Assembly (NCBI GenBank): GCA_035279785.1 | Contig: DATEHC010000159.1 | Location: 1-23,962 of the forward strand | Reading direction: 5' to 3' | Source: 40CM-4-65-16 sp035279785 | GTDB lineage: Bacteria > Chloroflexota > Dormibacteria > Dormibacterales > Dormibacteraceae | DNA length: 23,962 bases | In this document: one piece after another, positions 1 to 7,382 of the stretch | How the letters are laid out: each line of letters opens with the position of its first letter | Numbering within the stretch: the stretch's first letter is position 1 | Notes under the pieces: generated by a model | Seen by the model: the letters and a program-made list of their open reading frames with translations, nothing else | Told to the model about the DNA's origin: nothing | Databases searched by the model: none | Translations under genes and position numbers: made by a program

Positions 1-697
1 CGTCGGAGCCCTCGAACTTTTCAAGAAGTCTTCGCCGCGCTGGGTCGCCATCACGGGAGTGGGAGCGCCCATGGAAGGAGACGGAGTCGTCCACACCGTC
101 GAGCAGGAAACATCGCCGGTGCACACCACGAGCCACACGGCGGCGCTGCTGCGCATCGCGCAGATCGCCGTGGCGTTGGGCCGGCCGGCATGGGAAGGCC
201 AGCTCGCCCAGGTGCCGGCGGCGGTGCAGCATGCGGTCGATATGAGCGACGGCGTCGCGGCGCAGGCGAGCGAGACCGAGTTTCGGCCGGTGACGCATTT
301 CGTGGGCGGCGGGCCGGCGCGGGCGACGGCGCTCGAGGGCGCACTGAAGCTGCGCGAGGCCACCCATCTGGTCAGCGCCGAAGGCCACGACGTCGAGGGG
401 GTGCTGCACGGCCCTCTGGTCAGCATCCAGGCAGGCACGCCGGTCGTGCTCATCGCCCAACCCGGCCGGTCGCTGGAGCGCATGCGCGAGGTCGAGGCGG
501 GGCTGCGCGAGATCGGAGCGGTGGTGACCTCGTTTCCAGCCGCCACGGAGCTCGACGAGGTGCTGGCGCCTATCGTGAACGTCGTGCCGCTGCAGTGGCT
601 CGCCTACCACGTGTCCCGTACGCTCGGGGTCGACGCGGACAGCTTCCGCCGCGACGAGCCGAAATATGCTGCCGCCCAGTCGAAGTTCACTCTTTAA
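1..697 (+). CDS. Double-SIS domain sugar isomerase/deaminase-like protein, 5' end missing
   Basis: The reading frame is open from base 2 with no start inside the window, so the gene begins upstream; 231 residues are visible. They match the C-terminal half of a GlmS/AgaS-type isomerase module. First comes the end of SIS domain 1 (RWVAITGVGAP, then a Thr-Ser-rich stretch THTTSHTAAL-like). SIS domain 2 follows, with FVGGGPARATALEGALKLRE, the His-Gly-Pro of LHGPLVSI, and a C-terminal tail DSFRRDEPKYAAAQ that replaces the GlmS DQPRNLAKSVTVE tail. Family knowledge: such proteins isomerise or deaminate amino-sugar or keto-sugar phosphates in the cytoplasm. Whether an N-terminal glutamine amidotransferase domain exists cannot be seen, so GlmS, NagB-II and AgaS types are all open. 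The altered tail argues against true GlmS. The next gene starts 3 nt after the TAA, which suggests one transcript. Confidence 0.8.
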   Translation, partial: VGALELFKKSSPRWVAITGVGAPMEGDGVVHTVEQETSPVHTTSHTAALLRIAQIAVALGRPAWEGQLAQVPAAVQHAVDMSDGVAAQASETEFRPVTHFVGGGPARATALEGALKLREATHLVSAEGHDVEGVLHGPLVSIQAGTPVVLIAQPGRSLERMREVEAGLREIGAVVTSFPAATELDEVLAPIVNVVPLQWLAYHVSRTLGVDADSFRRDEPKYAAAQSKFTL

Positions 698-700
698 GAA

Positions 701-1822
701 GTGAGAGAAGCGCTCGCCGTCCCGGAGATCGTCCTCGGAGTGGCCATTCTCGGCGTGACCTTCTACGACCTGTTCCAGTCGGTCGTGCTGCCGCGGCCGT
801 CGATCCGCAAGGTCCAGCTGGCGCGAACGGTCATCCGCCCCCTGTGGCGGGTCTGGAAATGGGCACTGAATCGCGGCTCACGCATCGAGCAGAGCGAGCG
901 CCGGCTGGCGGCGTTCGGGCCGGTCGCCCTGCTGAGCCTCTTCTTGATCTGGGCGCTAACTCTGATGACCGGCTACGCGCTGGTCATCGACGGAATGGCC
1001 AGTCAGTTCACCCCTCACCTGGAGAACTTCCTCACGTCCTTCTATGTCTCGGCGACGACGCTGGTGCCGCTGTCTTACGGCGACTTCGTGCCCGAGCAGG
1101 GCTTCGCGCGCCTGGTGATCATCCTCGAGAGCGCGACCGGCGTCGTCGTCGCGGCACTCGCGATCACGCTCCTCTTCGAGCTCTACGGCGCATTCCGCTC
1201 GCGCGAGGAGGCGGTGATCGCCCTTGACGCGCTCGCCGGCGCCCCGCCATCCGCCGTGCAGCTGCTCGAGACGGCCGCGGGCAAGAGCATGGACGGAACC
1301 CTGAAGGACACCTTCGACGAGTGGCGCCGCTGGTCGGCGATGGTGCTCGAAAGCCACCTCGCGTACCCGCTCCTCGTTTACTTCCGCTCCAGCCACGACA
1401 ACGAGGCGTGGATCAACTCGTTCGCCGCGGTGATGGATTCGGCCGCGCTGGTCCTCTCGTCGACGACGGACAACACCGCGAAGGGCGCCGCGAAGCTGAT
1501 GTTCACGGTTGGCAACCACCTGGTCGAGGACCTTTCGTGGGTCTTCCGGCTCCAGGTCGAGCCGGACGCAATCATCGAGGAGTCCGAGTACCAGGCCGCG
1601 ATCGCGCGCCTGCGTGCCGCCGGTTACGCGATCCATGACGGCAAGGAAGCGTGGGAGCACTTCAGCCACTACCGCGAGAAGTACGCGTCGGCCCTCAACC
1701 TGATGGCGACTTACCTCGTCGCGCCGCCCGCGCAGTGGGTGGGAGACCGGTCCTACCTGCCGCACCGCCAGCGCGTTCGCCGTCGCCGGCAGCCGGCCCC
1801 GAGCAGCGCCGCGGCTAGTTGA
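701..1822 (+). CDS. Ion-channel (potassium-channel-like) membrane protein
   Basis: The 373-aa protein starts at GTG, 3 nt after the SIS gene stop; the Shine-Dalgarno is weak, so coupling to the upstream gene is likely. Hydrophobic segments lie at about residues 7-30, 71-97 and 135-163. Between the last two is a re-entrant pore-like stretch (about 108-130) with TTLVPLSYGDF. This resembles the K-channel signature TxGYGD, but with Ser in place of the first Gly. About 200 hydrophilic residues follow (170-373), with no RCK/TrkA Rossmann motif I can recognise, ending in an Arg-rich tail. The Ion_trans_2 architecture supports a cation channel in the cytoplasmic membrane; K+ selectivity is uncertain because of the altered filter. 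The 3' end overlaps the convergent response regulator by 8 bp. Confidence 0.75.
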   Translation: MREALAVPEIVLGVAILGVTFYDLFQSVVLPRPSIRKVQLARTVIRPLWRVWKWALNRGSRIEQSERRLAAFGPVALLSLFLIWALTLMTGYALVIDGMASQFTPHLENFLTSFYVSATTLVPLSYGDFVPEQGFARLVIILESATGVVVAALAITLLFELYGAFRSREEAVIALDALAGAPPSAVQLLETAAGKSMDGTLKDTFDEWRRWSAMVLESHLAYPLLVYFRSSHDNEAWINSFAAVMDSAALVLSSTTDNTAKGAAKLMFTVGNHLVEDLSWVFRLQVEPDAIIEESEYQAAIARLRAAGYAIHDGKEAWEHFSHYREKYASALNLMATYLVAPPAQWVGDRSYLPHRQRVRRRRQPAPSSAAAS

Positions 1823-2495
1823 TCAGCCCGAGCTCGCGGGCCTTGACGATGGCCTCGAGCTTGGAGTGCACGGCGAGCTTGGAGCCGAGGCTGCGGATGT
1901 GCGTCCGCACGGTCGTGTAGCTGATGCCGAGGTCGGCCGCGATCGACCTGCTCGGGAATCCCTCGGCCATCAGGCGCAGAACCTCCTTCTCTCGCGGTGT
2001 CAGCCGGTCGAGCTGAGCCTCGATCGCGCGACGCTTCCCGATCAGGGTGGCGATCGTCCGCGGCGTGATGAGCATCTTGCCCCGCGCCACGTCCCGGATA
2101 GCGGCCACCACCTCGGCCGCGGCGCGCGATTTGTGCAGGAATGCGCTGGCGCCGGACTGCACGGCCGCGAAGCGCGCGGAATCCGTGTCCTCGCGTGTGA
2201 GGAAGATCATCTTCGCGGCGGGCCGGAGGGCCCGGATGGCCGACGCCGCGTCGGGGCCACTGCCGTCCGGCAGGCGAAAGTCGAGCAGCACGACGTCCGG
2301 GTCGAGCTGCGTCGCCGCCTGCACCGTCTCGCTGACCGTGCCGACGTTGCCCACGACCTTCATGTCCGCCTGGTCGTTGATCAACGCCGCCAGGCCTTCC
2401 GCCACGACGCGGTGGTCTTCGACGATCAGGACGCGGGTGGGCTCGCCGTCGTGGAGCGGCTGATCGGCCGGGTCGGGCTGCCCCATCGGGTGCAC
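1815..2495 (-). CDS. NarL/FixJ-family response regulator (REC + LuxR HTH)
   Basis: The 226-aa protein is a cytoplasmic two-component transcription factor. An N-terminal receiver domain (about residues 20-138) shows the acidic pair E26-D27, phosphoacceptor D72 in VVLLDFRLPDG, switch T100 and conserved K122. The C-terminal LuxR-type HTH (about 163-226) has the LTPREKEVLRLMAEG signature and the recognition-helix region SYTTVRTHI. The start is taken as the GTG at 2495; an in-frame ATG three codons on (2486) is equally possible, and neither has a convincing Shine-Dalgarno. No histidine kinase is adjacent, so the partner is unknown and the regulator is an orphan in this window. It could control nearby secreted-protein genes, but nothing in the sequence proves that. 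Confidence 0.93.
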   Translation of the reverse strand: MHPMGQPDPADQPLHDGEPTRVLIVEDHRVVAEGLAALINDQADMKVVGNVGTVSETVQAATQLDPDVVLLDFRLPDGSGPDAASAIRALRPAAKMIFLTREDTDSARFAAVQSGASAFLHKSRAAAEVVAAIRDVARGKMLITPRTIATLIGKRRAIEAQLDRLTPREKEVLRLMAEGFPSRSIAADLGISYTTVRTHIRSLGSKLAVHSKLEAIVKARELGLIN

Positions 2496-2603
2496 ATCCG
2501 TAGAACCGGCTCGCCTGAACCAGTACTCAAAGCCAGGGCCTCTTAAGCGCCCCTGCCGGCGATCGTCCGGCCGATGGCCCCAAATGCAGCCTGGGCAAAC
2601 GAA

Positions 2604-2632
2604 ACCGGGGCCGGCAACTCGCCGGCCCCGGT
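2604..2632 (-). terminator. Intrinsic-type terminator after the large secreted protein
   Basis: A perfect 12-bp inverted repeat (ACCGGGGCCGGC, loop AACTC, then its exact complement) lies 22 bp past the stop of the 1333-aa gene. On the minus strand it is followed by a short T-rich run (TTTCGTTTG). The U tract is imperfect, but the stem is long and GC-rich. Confidence 0.7.
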
Positions 2633-2654
2633 GGTCAGTCGAAAGCTGCTCGGA

Positions 2655-5600
2655 TTACGACGCGAAGAAGTTGAAGATCTTTGTGATCGCGGCGGACTTC
2701 TGGGCGGTGGTGCCGTACTCCTCGAAACCGAAGGCCACGAAGACGACCTTGTAGGTCCCGCTGAAGCTCAGCCCGTCGGTCTGGCCCGCGTCGTCGGTGA
2801 AGATCGGGGCGGCCGTCCCGTTGGGCGTGATCTCGTCCATGAACGGAGTGCCCAGGACTGGGTCGCGGTTGACCACGCCCAGGCCATCGGTGATGCTGCC
2901 CGCCACGCTGTGGAACGCCGTCGTCGCGTGGTCGTTCTGACGGTCACTGCCGTCCCAGGTGACGTGCAGGTAGTTGTGCACGAAGTCGGTCGTGCCGGCC
3001 GCCTGGTCGAGCAGGTCCTCACCGGACAGGAACAGGTGACCGCCGTTGTCGAGATAGGCCGACAGGTTTCTTTCGTAGGGCAGGATCGGCCCTGGGTAGC
3101 TCGTACCCGTGAACCAGACGATGTTCTTGAAGGCCTCCATGTACTTGATCGGCAGGGTCGGATTGGCGTTCAGGTCCCACGTGTCGTGCGAGATGCCCGC
3201 GCCATTCAGAGCCGCGTCGTAGGAGCTGTTGGTGTCGGGCGCGTTGCCGTCCTCGTCGACCAGGAGTGTGTCGACGGTGACCGCGATGGTGGTGATGGAT
3301 GCCGATGCGTTGTCTGTCGAGTTGGCCGATGCGGCGCTGACCGTGGATGCGCTCGACGTGCCGTCCGTGGCCGTCGTGGGTGGCGTGACCTTGACGCACA
3401 CGTCGAAGGTCGCGCCCGCGACGAGGTCAGGCGTCGCCGTGATCTGGGTCGTGCACGTCGGGTCGAAGAAGGTGACCGGGAACGTGCCGCCGGTCGAGCT
3501 CAGGTTGTAGCGGTCGGTCTTGTAGCCGAGGTTCTTGACCGTCTCGGTGTAGGTCTGCGAAGAGCCGGTGCGCGCGCCGCCGGTCTGCGCGCTCGGCGAC
3601 AGGCTGACCCCGAATGGAGGCGCGATCGGCGTCGTGGTCGGCGAGCCGGTCCGCCACCTGCCGTCTTGAGGGGTTTTGAACCGCAGGCCGTCGGCGACTA
3701 TCGAGGAGACGCGCGACGAAAGGTTCGGGTCGATCTTGACGCGCAGGTGGACGGAGAGCTTTCCCCCGCCCGCGGTCGGCGGGTTCGCCACGCCCGCCGT
3801 CGGAACGGCGGAAGCGACATTGAGGTTCGTCCAGTTGACGACACCCTCGTCGGATGAACCCCCCTGGTCGGCTGACACGAAGCTCGTGTGGTCGGGGATC
3901 GGTACCTGAATGTGGACACCGCTCGCTGGGGCGTTGCCGATGTTGGTGAGGGTGGTCGTGTAGTCGATGAAGCTGCCGGGACCAACCGGAACACCGGCGT
4001 CAGTCGTCTGCACGTAAAGGGCCGGGGCAGCAGCGGAAGTGTCGTTGATGGTCCAGGCGCCGCGGCCGTGCGTGCCGGCGGCGATCATGCGGTGGAACGA
4101 GTCGAGGCTGATCTGGTCGACGGCGACGATCGGAAATCCCGTCCCGAGCGCGAACCACCGGCCGCCGCCGTCATATGTCACGAACGGACCGACGTCGGTC
4201 GCGGCGTAGATCGTGTTGCGGTAAGCCGGGTCGACGATCAGCCAGTTGACCGGCGTGTTCGGCAGGTTGCCAGTGATGTTCCGGAAGGACTTCCCGCCGT
4301 CGGTCGTCTTGAAGACGTGGCCTGGCCGCTTGGGTGTCGCCGCGTCGAAGCCGTTGTACGCGACGTAGGCAATGCGCCAATCGCTGCGGTCGACGGCGAT
4401 GCCGCTGACCGGGCGCTGGGGCAGACGGACGAGGCCGTCCTCCTGGTCGCCGTCGCCGTTCTGTCCGGAGTTGCCGAGCTGGACCCACGTCGGGGTCAGG
4501 CTCGTCTGAGCGTCTGGGCTGATCCACAGCAAGCCGTCGTTCGTGCCGGCGTAAACCGCCGTGCCACCGCCGACGCCGATCGAGGTGATCGTGCAGTTAC
4601 GCGCGCCGTTGGGCGCCGGCCCAGTGCACCCGCTCGTGAGGTCGCCGCTGATCGACGACCAGTGCACGTCGCCGGCCGACGGGGTCTTCGCGTTGTCCGT
4701 TCGGTAAACGTGGAACGTGCCGGTGAAGAGCTGGTTGGGGTTTTCCTGGTTGAGGACGAGCGGCATGTAGAACTCGGCCCGCTCGTTGACGTTGATGCCG
4801 CTGGTGATCGGCTTGTTCTGGAAGAAGCCGCCGCCGCCGTCCGTCACGCGGTAGATCTGGGTCGGCGGGGCGAAGTACGTGCCGTAGGCGAAGCGCCAGT
4901 CGGTCGGGTCCACCTGCGCGTTGCCGCCGTCACCGGACGTGACGTCGTACCAGAGCGGCAGGCCGGCCGCCTTGCGGAGCGTGCCGTTGTCCTGGGTCCC
5001 GCCCCACAGGCGCGGCGTGCGCGTCGGGTTGGTCTGGATGGAGCTGAACTGCGAGATCTGCAGTCCGTTGGACGAAAGGTCGGGATTGCCGTTGAGGTCG
5101 ATCCAGTCGTTGGCGGAGATGTCGGTCGCGCCCGGCGTTCCGGGGGTACGACCTCCCCGGTCGGTGCTGTACCAGACGCCTCCATCGGAGCCGATCAGCA
5201 CGTTCTGCGAGTTCCTGGGGTCGAACACCACCGAGTGGAAGTCCGGGTGCTGGTCCCACCCCAGGTTCACCCAGCTCACGCCGCCGTCGTTCGAGCGGAA
5301 GATGCCGCCCGACGGAGGCGAGTTCGTGTAGCCAAAGACGCCGGCGGCGAAGACGATGTTCGAGTTGTTCGGGTCGGGCTCGATGACGTTGTCGTACGTG
5401 CACTGCGTGCCGCAGTAGTTGACGACGTCGTCGACGGTGCCCTGCGGCACGTCTGCCCGATGCCAGGACGCGCCTCCGTCGGTGGACTTGAAGATGCGCG
5501 ATGCCCGGTGAGCGTTCGGACCGCCCGGCGTTCCGGCCGGAGGGTTGGCGGAGTTCTGCCAGTCGAAGCCGGCGTACAGGACGGCGTTCTGGCCCGCGGG

Positions 5601-6656
5601 GTGTGAGAGACCGAGGGCGAAACGGGTCGGCACGGCGGTGAAGTCGGCTCCCGCCGGCATGCCGTTCATGATCTGGTTCCACGTCTGGCCCGAGTCGGTG
5701 CTCTTGTAGATGGCGTCGCCCAGGAACGATGCGTACAGCACGTTGGGCGTGAGGGGGTCGATGCGCAGCTCGGTCGCGCCGAGTGACCCGTCCGGCGCGG
5801 CTTTCAGCAACGTCCAGTTGGCGCCGCCGTCCTTGGACTCCCACAGGCCGTACGCCGAGTGGACTGGCGGAGTCGTGCGGTGTGCCCCGCCGCGACCGCG
5901 GATGATCGCCGCGTACAGGTGGTTGGCGTTGTTGGGGTCGATCGCAAGGCGCGCGACCGATACGCCGTAGAAGAAGTCGCCAGAGACGTGGGCCCAGTTG
6001 GTGCCGCCGTCGGTCGACTTGAGAATGCCGTTGCCGGTGTAGCTGTCGCCGGACAGCGCGCCCTCACCGGTGCCGTCGTAGATCACGTTGTCGTTGGACG
6101 GTGCAACCTCCAGCGCGCCCGTCGATAGGGAGGGGAGGCTGTCGGTGCGGGGAACCCACGTGCCGGATCCGGGGTCCATGGTCCAGATGCCGCCCTGTGC
6201 GGCGCCGAGGATGAACCTTCCGTTCTTGCGGATCGCCAGGGCGCCGATGCGGCCCGACACCGGCATGAGGGCGCCGTCACTCCGCTGGATCTGGCCGATG
6301 GGGCTCGGGCCGCTCGAGGTCCAGGCACCCGTGAACGTGGTCGGACCGGTATGTCCCGGCGCGCTGTTCTTGATCTTGGCGGCTGTGCCTGCCGACACCG
6401 CGCGCTGCTGTCCAGCCTGCTCAGCGGTCAGGGGATCGTCTCCCGCCGTCCTGCTCAGGATGTAGTCGCCGTCTACCAGGGTCAGAATCCCGCTCTCGTC
6501 CTGGCCTGTGTCCGGATACGGCGTGCCGGGTATCACGACCGGCGCGTCACCGGAGGGCGGCTGGACGGTGACGGCGGTCGCCGGTCCTCCCACCGCGCCG
6601 ACCATCGCGACGGCGCCAAGCAACGCAACGACTGTGCGAGCGGTACGTCTCCCCAT
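2655..6656 (-). CDS. Large secreted multidomain protein: Asp-box (BNR/sortilin-like) propeller, Ig-like domains, Rossmann-like C-terminus
   Basis: I chose the ATG at 6656 (1333 aa) over the GTG at 6674 because GAGAGGGG sits 4 nt before the ATG and falls inside the longer reading. A signal peptide follows (RRTART, a hydrophobic core, then PATA). Residues of about 130-870 carry repeated Asp-box motifs, S/T-x-D-x-G-x-x-W/F (KSTDGGTNW, ESKDGGANW, KSTDSGQTW, KSTDGGASW, RSNDGGVSW, KTTDGGKSF). This is typical of sialidase/sortilin/photosystem-stability-type propellers, where the Asp boxes are structural. DUF11/NEW3-like beta domains follow (about 880-1130). The last 200 residues (VDTLLVDEDGN..., NGGHLFLSGEDLL) look like the glutamine-amidotransferase-like fold found at the end of some secreted peptidases and glycan-binding proteins. 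No sialidase Arg triad or other active site was identified, so adhesion, glycan binding or hydrolysis all remain possible. There is no wall anchor or C-terminal TM. Confidence 0.85.
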   Translation of the reverse strand: MGRRTARTVVALLGAVAMVGAVGGPATAVTVQPPSGDAPVVIPGTPYPDTGQDESGILTLVDGDYILSRTAGDDPLTAEQAGQQRAVSAGTAAKIKNSAPGHTGPTTFTGAWTSSGPSPIGQIQRSDGALMPVSGRIGALAIRKNGRFILGAAQGGIWTMDPGSGTWVPRTDSLPSLSTGALEVAPSNDNVIYDGTGEGALSGDSYTGNGILKSTDGGTNWAHVSGDFFYGVSVARLAIDPNNANHLYAAIIRGRGGAHRTTPPVHSAYGLWESKDGGANWTLLKAAPDGSLGATELRIDPLTPNVLYASFLGDAIYKSTDSGQTWNQIMNGMPAGADFTAVPTRFALGLSHPAGQNAVLYAGFDWQNSANPPAGTPGGPNAHRASRIFKSTDGGASWHRADVPQGTVDDVVNYCGTQCTYDNVIEPDPNNSNIVFAAGVFGYTNSPPSGGIFRSNDGGVSWVNLGWDQHPDFHSVVFDPRNSQNVLIGSDGGVWYSTDRGGRTPGTPGATDISANDWIDLNGNPDLSSNGLQISQFSSIQTNPTRTPRLWGGTQDNGTLRKAAGLPLWYDVTSGDGGNAQVDPTDWRFAYGTYFAPPTQIYRVTDGGGGFFQNKPITSGINVNERAEFYMPLVLNQENPNQLFTGTFHVYRTDNAKTPSAGDVHWSSISGDLTSGCTGPAPNGARNCTITSIGVGGGTAVYAGTNDGLLWISPDAQTSLTPTWVQLGNSGQNGDGDQEDGLVRLPQRPVSGIAVDRSDWRIAYVAYNGFDAATPKRPGHVFKTTDGGKSFRNITGNLPNTPVNWLIVDPAYRNTIYAATDVGPFVTYDGGGRWFALGTGFPIVAVDQISLDSFHRMIAAGTHGRGAWTINDTSAAAPALYVQTTDAGVPVGPGSFIDYTTTLTNIGNAPASGVHIQVPIPDHTSFVSADQGGSSDEGVVNWTNLNVASAVPTAGVANPPTAGGGKLSVHLRVKIDPNLSSRVSSIVADGLRFKTPQDGRWRTGSPTTTPIAPPFGVSLSPSAQTGGARTGSSQTYTETVKNLGYKTDRYNLSSTGGTFPVTFFDPTCTTQITATPDLVAGATFDVCVKVTPPTTATDGTSSASTVSAASANSTDNASASITTIAVTVDTLLVDEDGNAPDTNSSYDAALNGAGISHDTWDLNANPTLPIKYMEAFKNIVWFTGTSYPGPILPYERNLSAYLDNGGHLFLSGEDLLDQAAGTTDFVHNYLHVTWDGSDRQNDHATTAFHSVAGSITDGLGVVNRDPVLGTPFMDEITPNGTAAPIFTDDAGQTDGLSFSGTYKVVFVAFGFEEYGTTAQKSAAITKIFNFFAS

Positions 6657-6810
6657 CTTTCCCCTCTCGATCACGGACCTACGGAATCAACAGCCGCGCA
6701 CAGAGAAGGCAAGCACAAGTCCAATCGGAGCCCCATCCCATACCCCTCTCCGGCGACAAAGCGCTTGAATCGATGGCTGGCGTATCCACGGCCAGCAACA
6801 CGAGCCGCAA

Positions 6811-6854
6811 TACTGTGACCCAGGCCGGTTCGGAAAGTCAAGGGACGGATTGCC
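6811..6854 (-). promoter_or_regulatory. Shared 44-bp upstream element, copy A (candidate promoter/operator)
   Basis: This copy is 36/44 identical to 9502-9545 and has the same orientation relative to a secreted-protein gene. Read on the minus strand it contains GTCCCTTGACTT (TTGACT at 6841-6836 is a good -35) and, 18 nt later, CACAGT/AGTATT as a weak -10. That would give a leader of about 150 nt before the ATG at 6656. The bases upstream of the -35 (GGCAAT..GTCCC) are conserved too, which suggests a bound regulator. The 284-bp gap 6657-6940 holds this element and the leader; I could not assign the leader to a riboswitch family. Confidence 0.55.
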
Positions 6855-6928
6855 CAGTCAGGTACCCCGCGCACACTTGTAAAGAAAGTCTTGTGATGTG
6901 AAGGCACGAAACAAGCCCGACCATCGTT

Positions 6929-6934
6929 TAATTT
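6929..6934 (+). promoter_or_regulatory. Candidate -10 box of a leaderless promoter for the small secreted protein
   Basis: TAATTT (TANNNT form) ends exactly 6 nt before the ATG at 6941, which would put +1 on the A of the start codon. There is no Shine-Dalgarno at usable spacing and no clear -35. Confidence 0.35.
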
Positions 6935-6940
6935 GAAGAG

Positions 6941-7306
6941 ATGGTCAGGGCAAGAACAATCACTTCGCTTCCGGCCTGGGCTTTCGTGCTCGCGGCGATG
7001 CTGCTGCTTTTCGCGGTGCACAGCCAGAGCCAGATAACCCGGACGCTGCCGTTTGGCAGCCAGGCGCACCACGTCTCGGCTCCTCAGCTCGAACCTGGCC
7101 CGATCAATCAACCCGTGGTCGGCAATCAGCCCGCAAACGGGGCGGGCAGCAACAGCAGCGTCATGACGAAGACCGGCACAACGTCGCCGGCGCAACAGCC
7201 CGCCGAGCAGCCGGTCCTAACCAATCCGACAGCCGGCAATCCAGCGAGCAACCCATGCGCGCGGGCAGGTAAGCCGGCGCCCATGTGCGCCGTCACCGCG
7301 CACTGA
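6941..7306 (+). CDS. Small membrane-anchored or secreted Pro/Asn/Gln-rich protein, unknown function
   Basis: The 121-aa product has a short basic N-terminus, one hydrophobic segment (about residues 11-28: LPAWAFVLAAMLLLFAV) and then a low-complexity extracytoplasmic region rich in Pro, Gln, Asn, Ala and Gly. Two cysteines near the C-terminus (NPCARAGKPAPMC) could form a disulfide. The hydrophobic segment is either an uncleaved signal anchor or a signal peptide; no clear cleavage site is seen. The gene is supported by the strong terminator just past its stop and by its position alone between two oppositely oriented secreted-protein genes. I recognise no family. A TANNNT box 6 nt before the ATG and the lack of a Shine-Dalgarno suggest a leaderless mRNA. 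Confidence 0.65.
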   Translation: MVRARTITSLPAWAFVLAAMLLLFAVHSQSQITRTLPFGSQAHHVSAPQLEPGPINQPVVGNQPANGAGSNSSVMTKTGTTSPAQQPAEQPVLTNPTAGNPASNPCARAGKPAPMCAVTAH

Positions 7307-7321
7307 ACCCACCGAGAAAGC

Positions 7322-7358
7322 AAAGAGCCTCGCGCCCGAAGCGCGAGGCTCTTTTTTG
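7322..7358 (+). terminator. Strong intrinsic terminator, probably bidirectional
   Basis: AGAGCCTCGCGC, loop CCGAA, GCGCGAGGCTCT (perfect 12-bp stem, extendable with A/T pairs), followed by TTTTT on the plus strand. It lies 16 nt after the stop of the small protein and 25 bp past the convergent stop at 7383. On the minus strand the hairpin is followed by TTTGCTTTC, so it can serve both genes. Confidence 0.92.
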
Positions 7359-7382
7359 TTGCCGTTGATCGGCGCGAGAGGG

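Noticed and set aside
3888..5606. A 572-codon open frame on the plus strand, opposite the Asp-box protein
   Set aside because: It is a low-complexity Val/Arg/Asp/Gly shadow of a gene whose Asp-box repeats and signal peptide are unambiguous.
6657..6674. Six-codon upstream extension (GTG start) of the 1333-aa secreted protein
   Set aside because: The best ribosome-binding sequence lies inside the extension, and the signal peptide is typical without it.
6656..6808. Purine-rich leader of the 1333-aa gene as a riboswitch (c-di-AMP or c-di-GMP type)
   Set aside because: Short GGGG-rich blocks superficially recall such motifs, but the conserved core strings and pairing could not be found.
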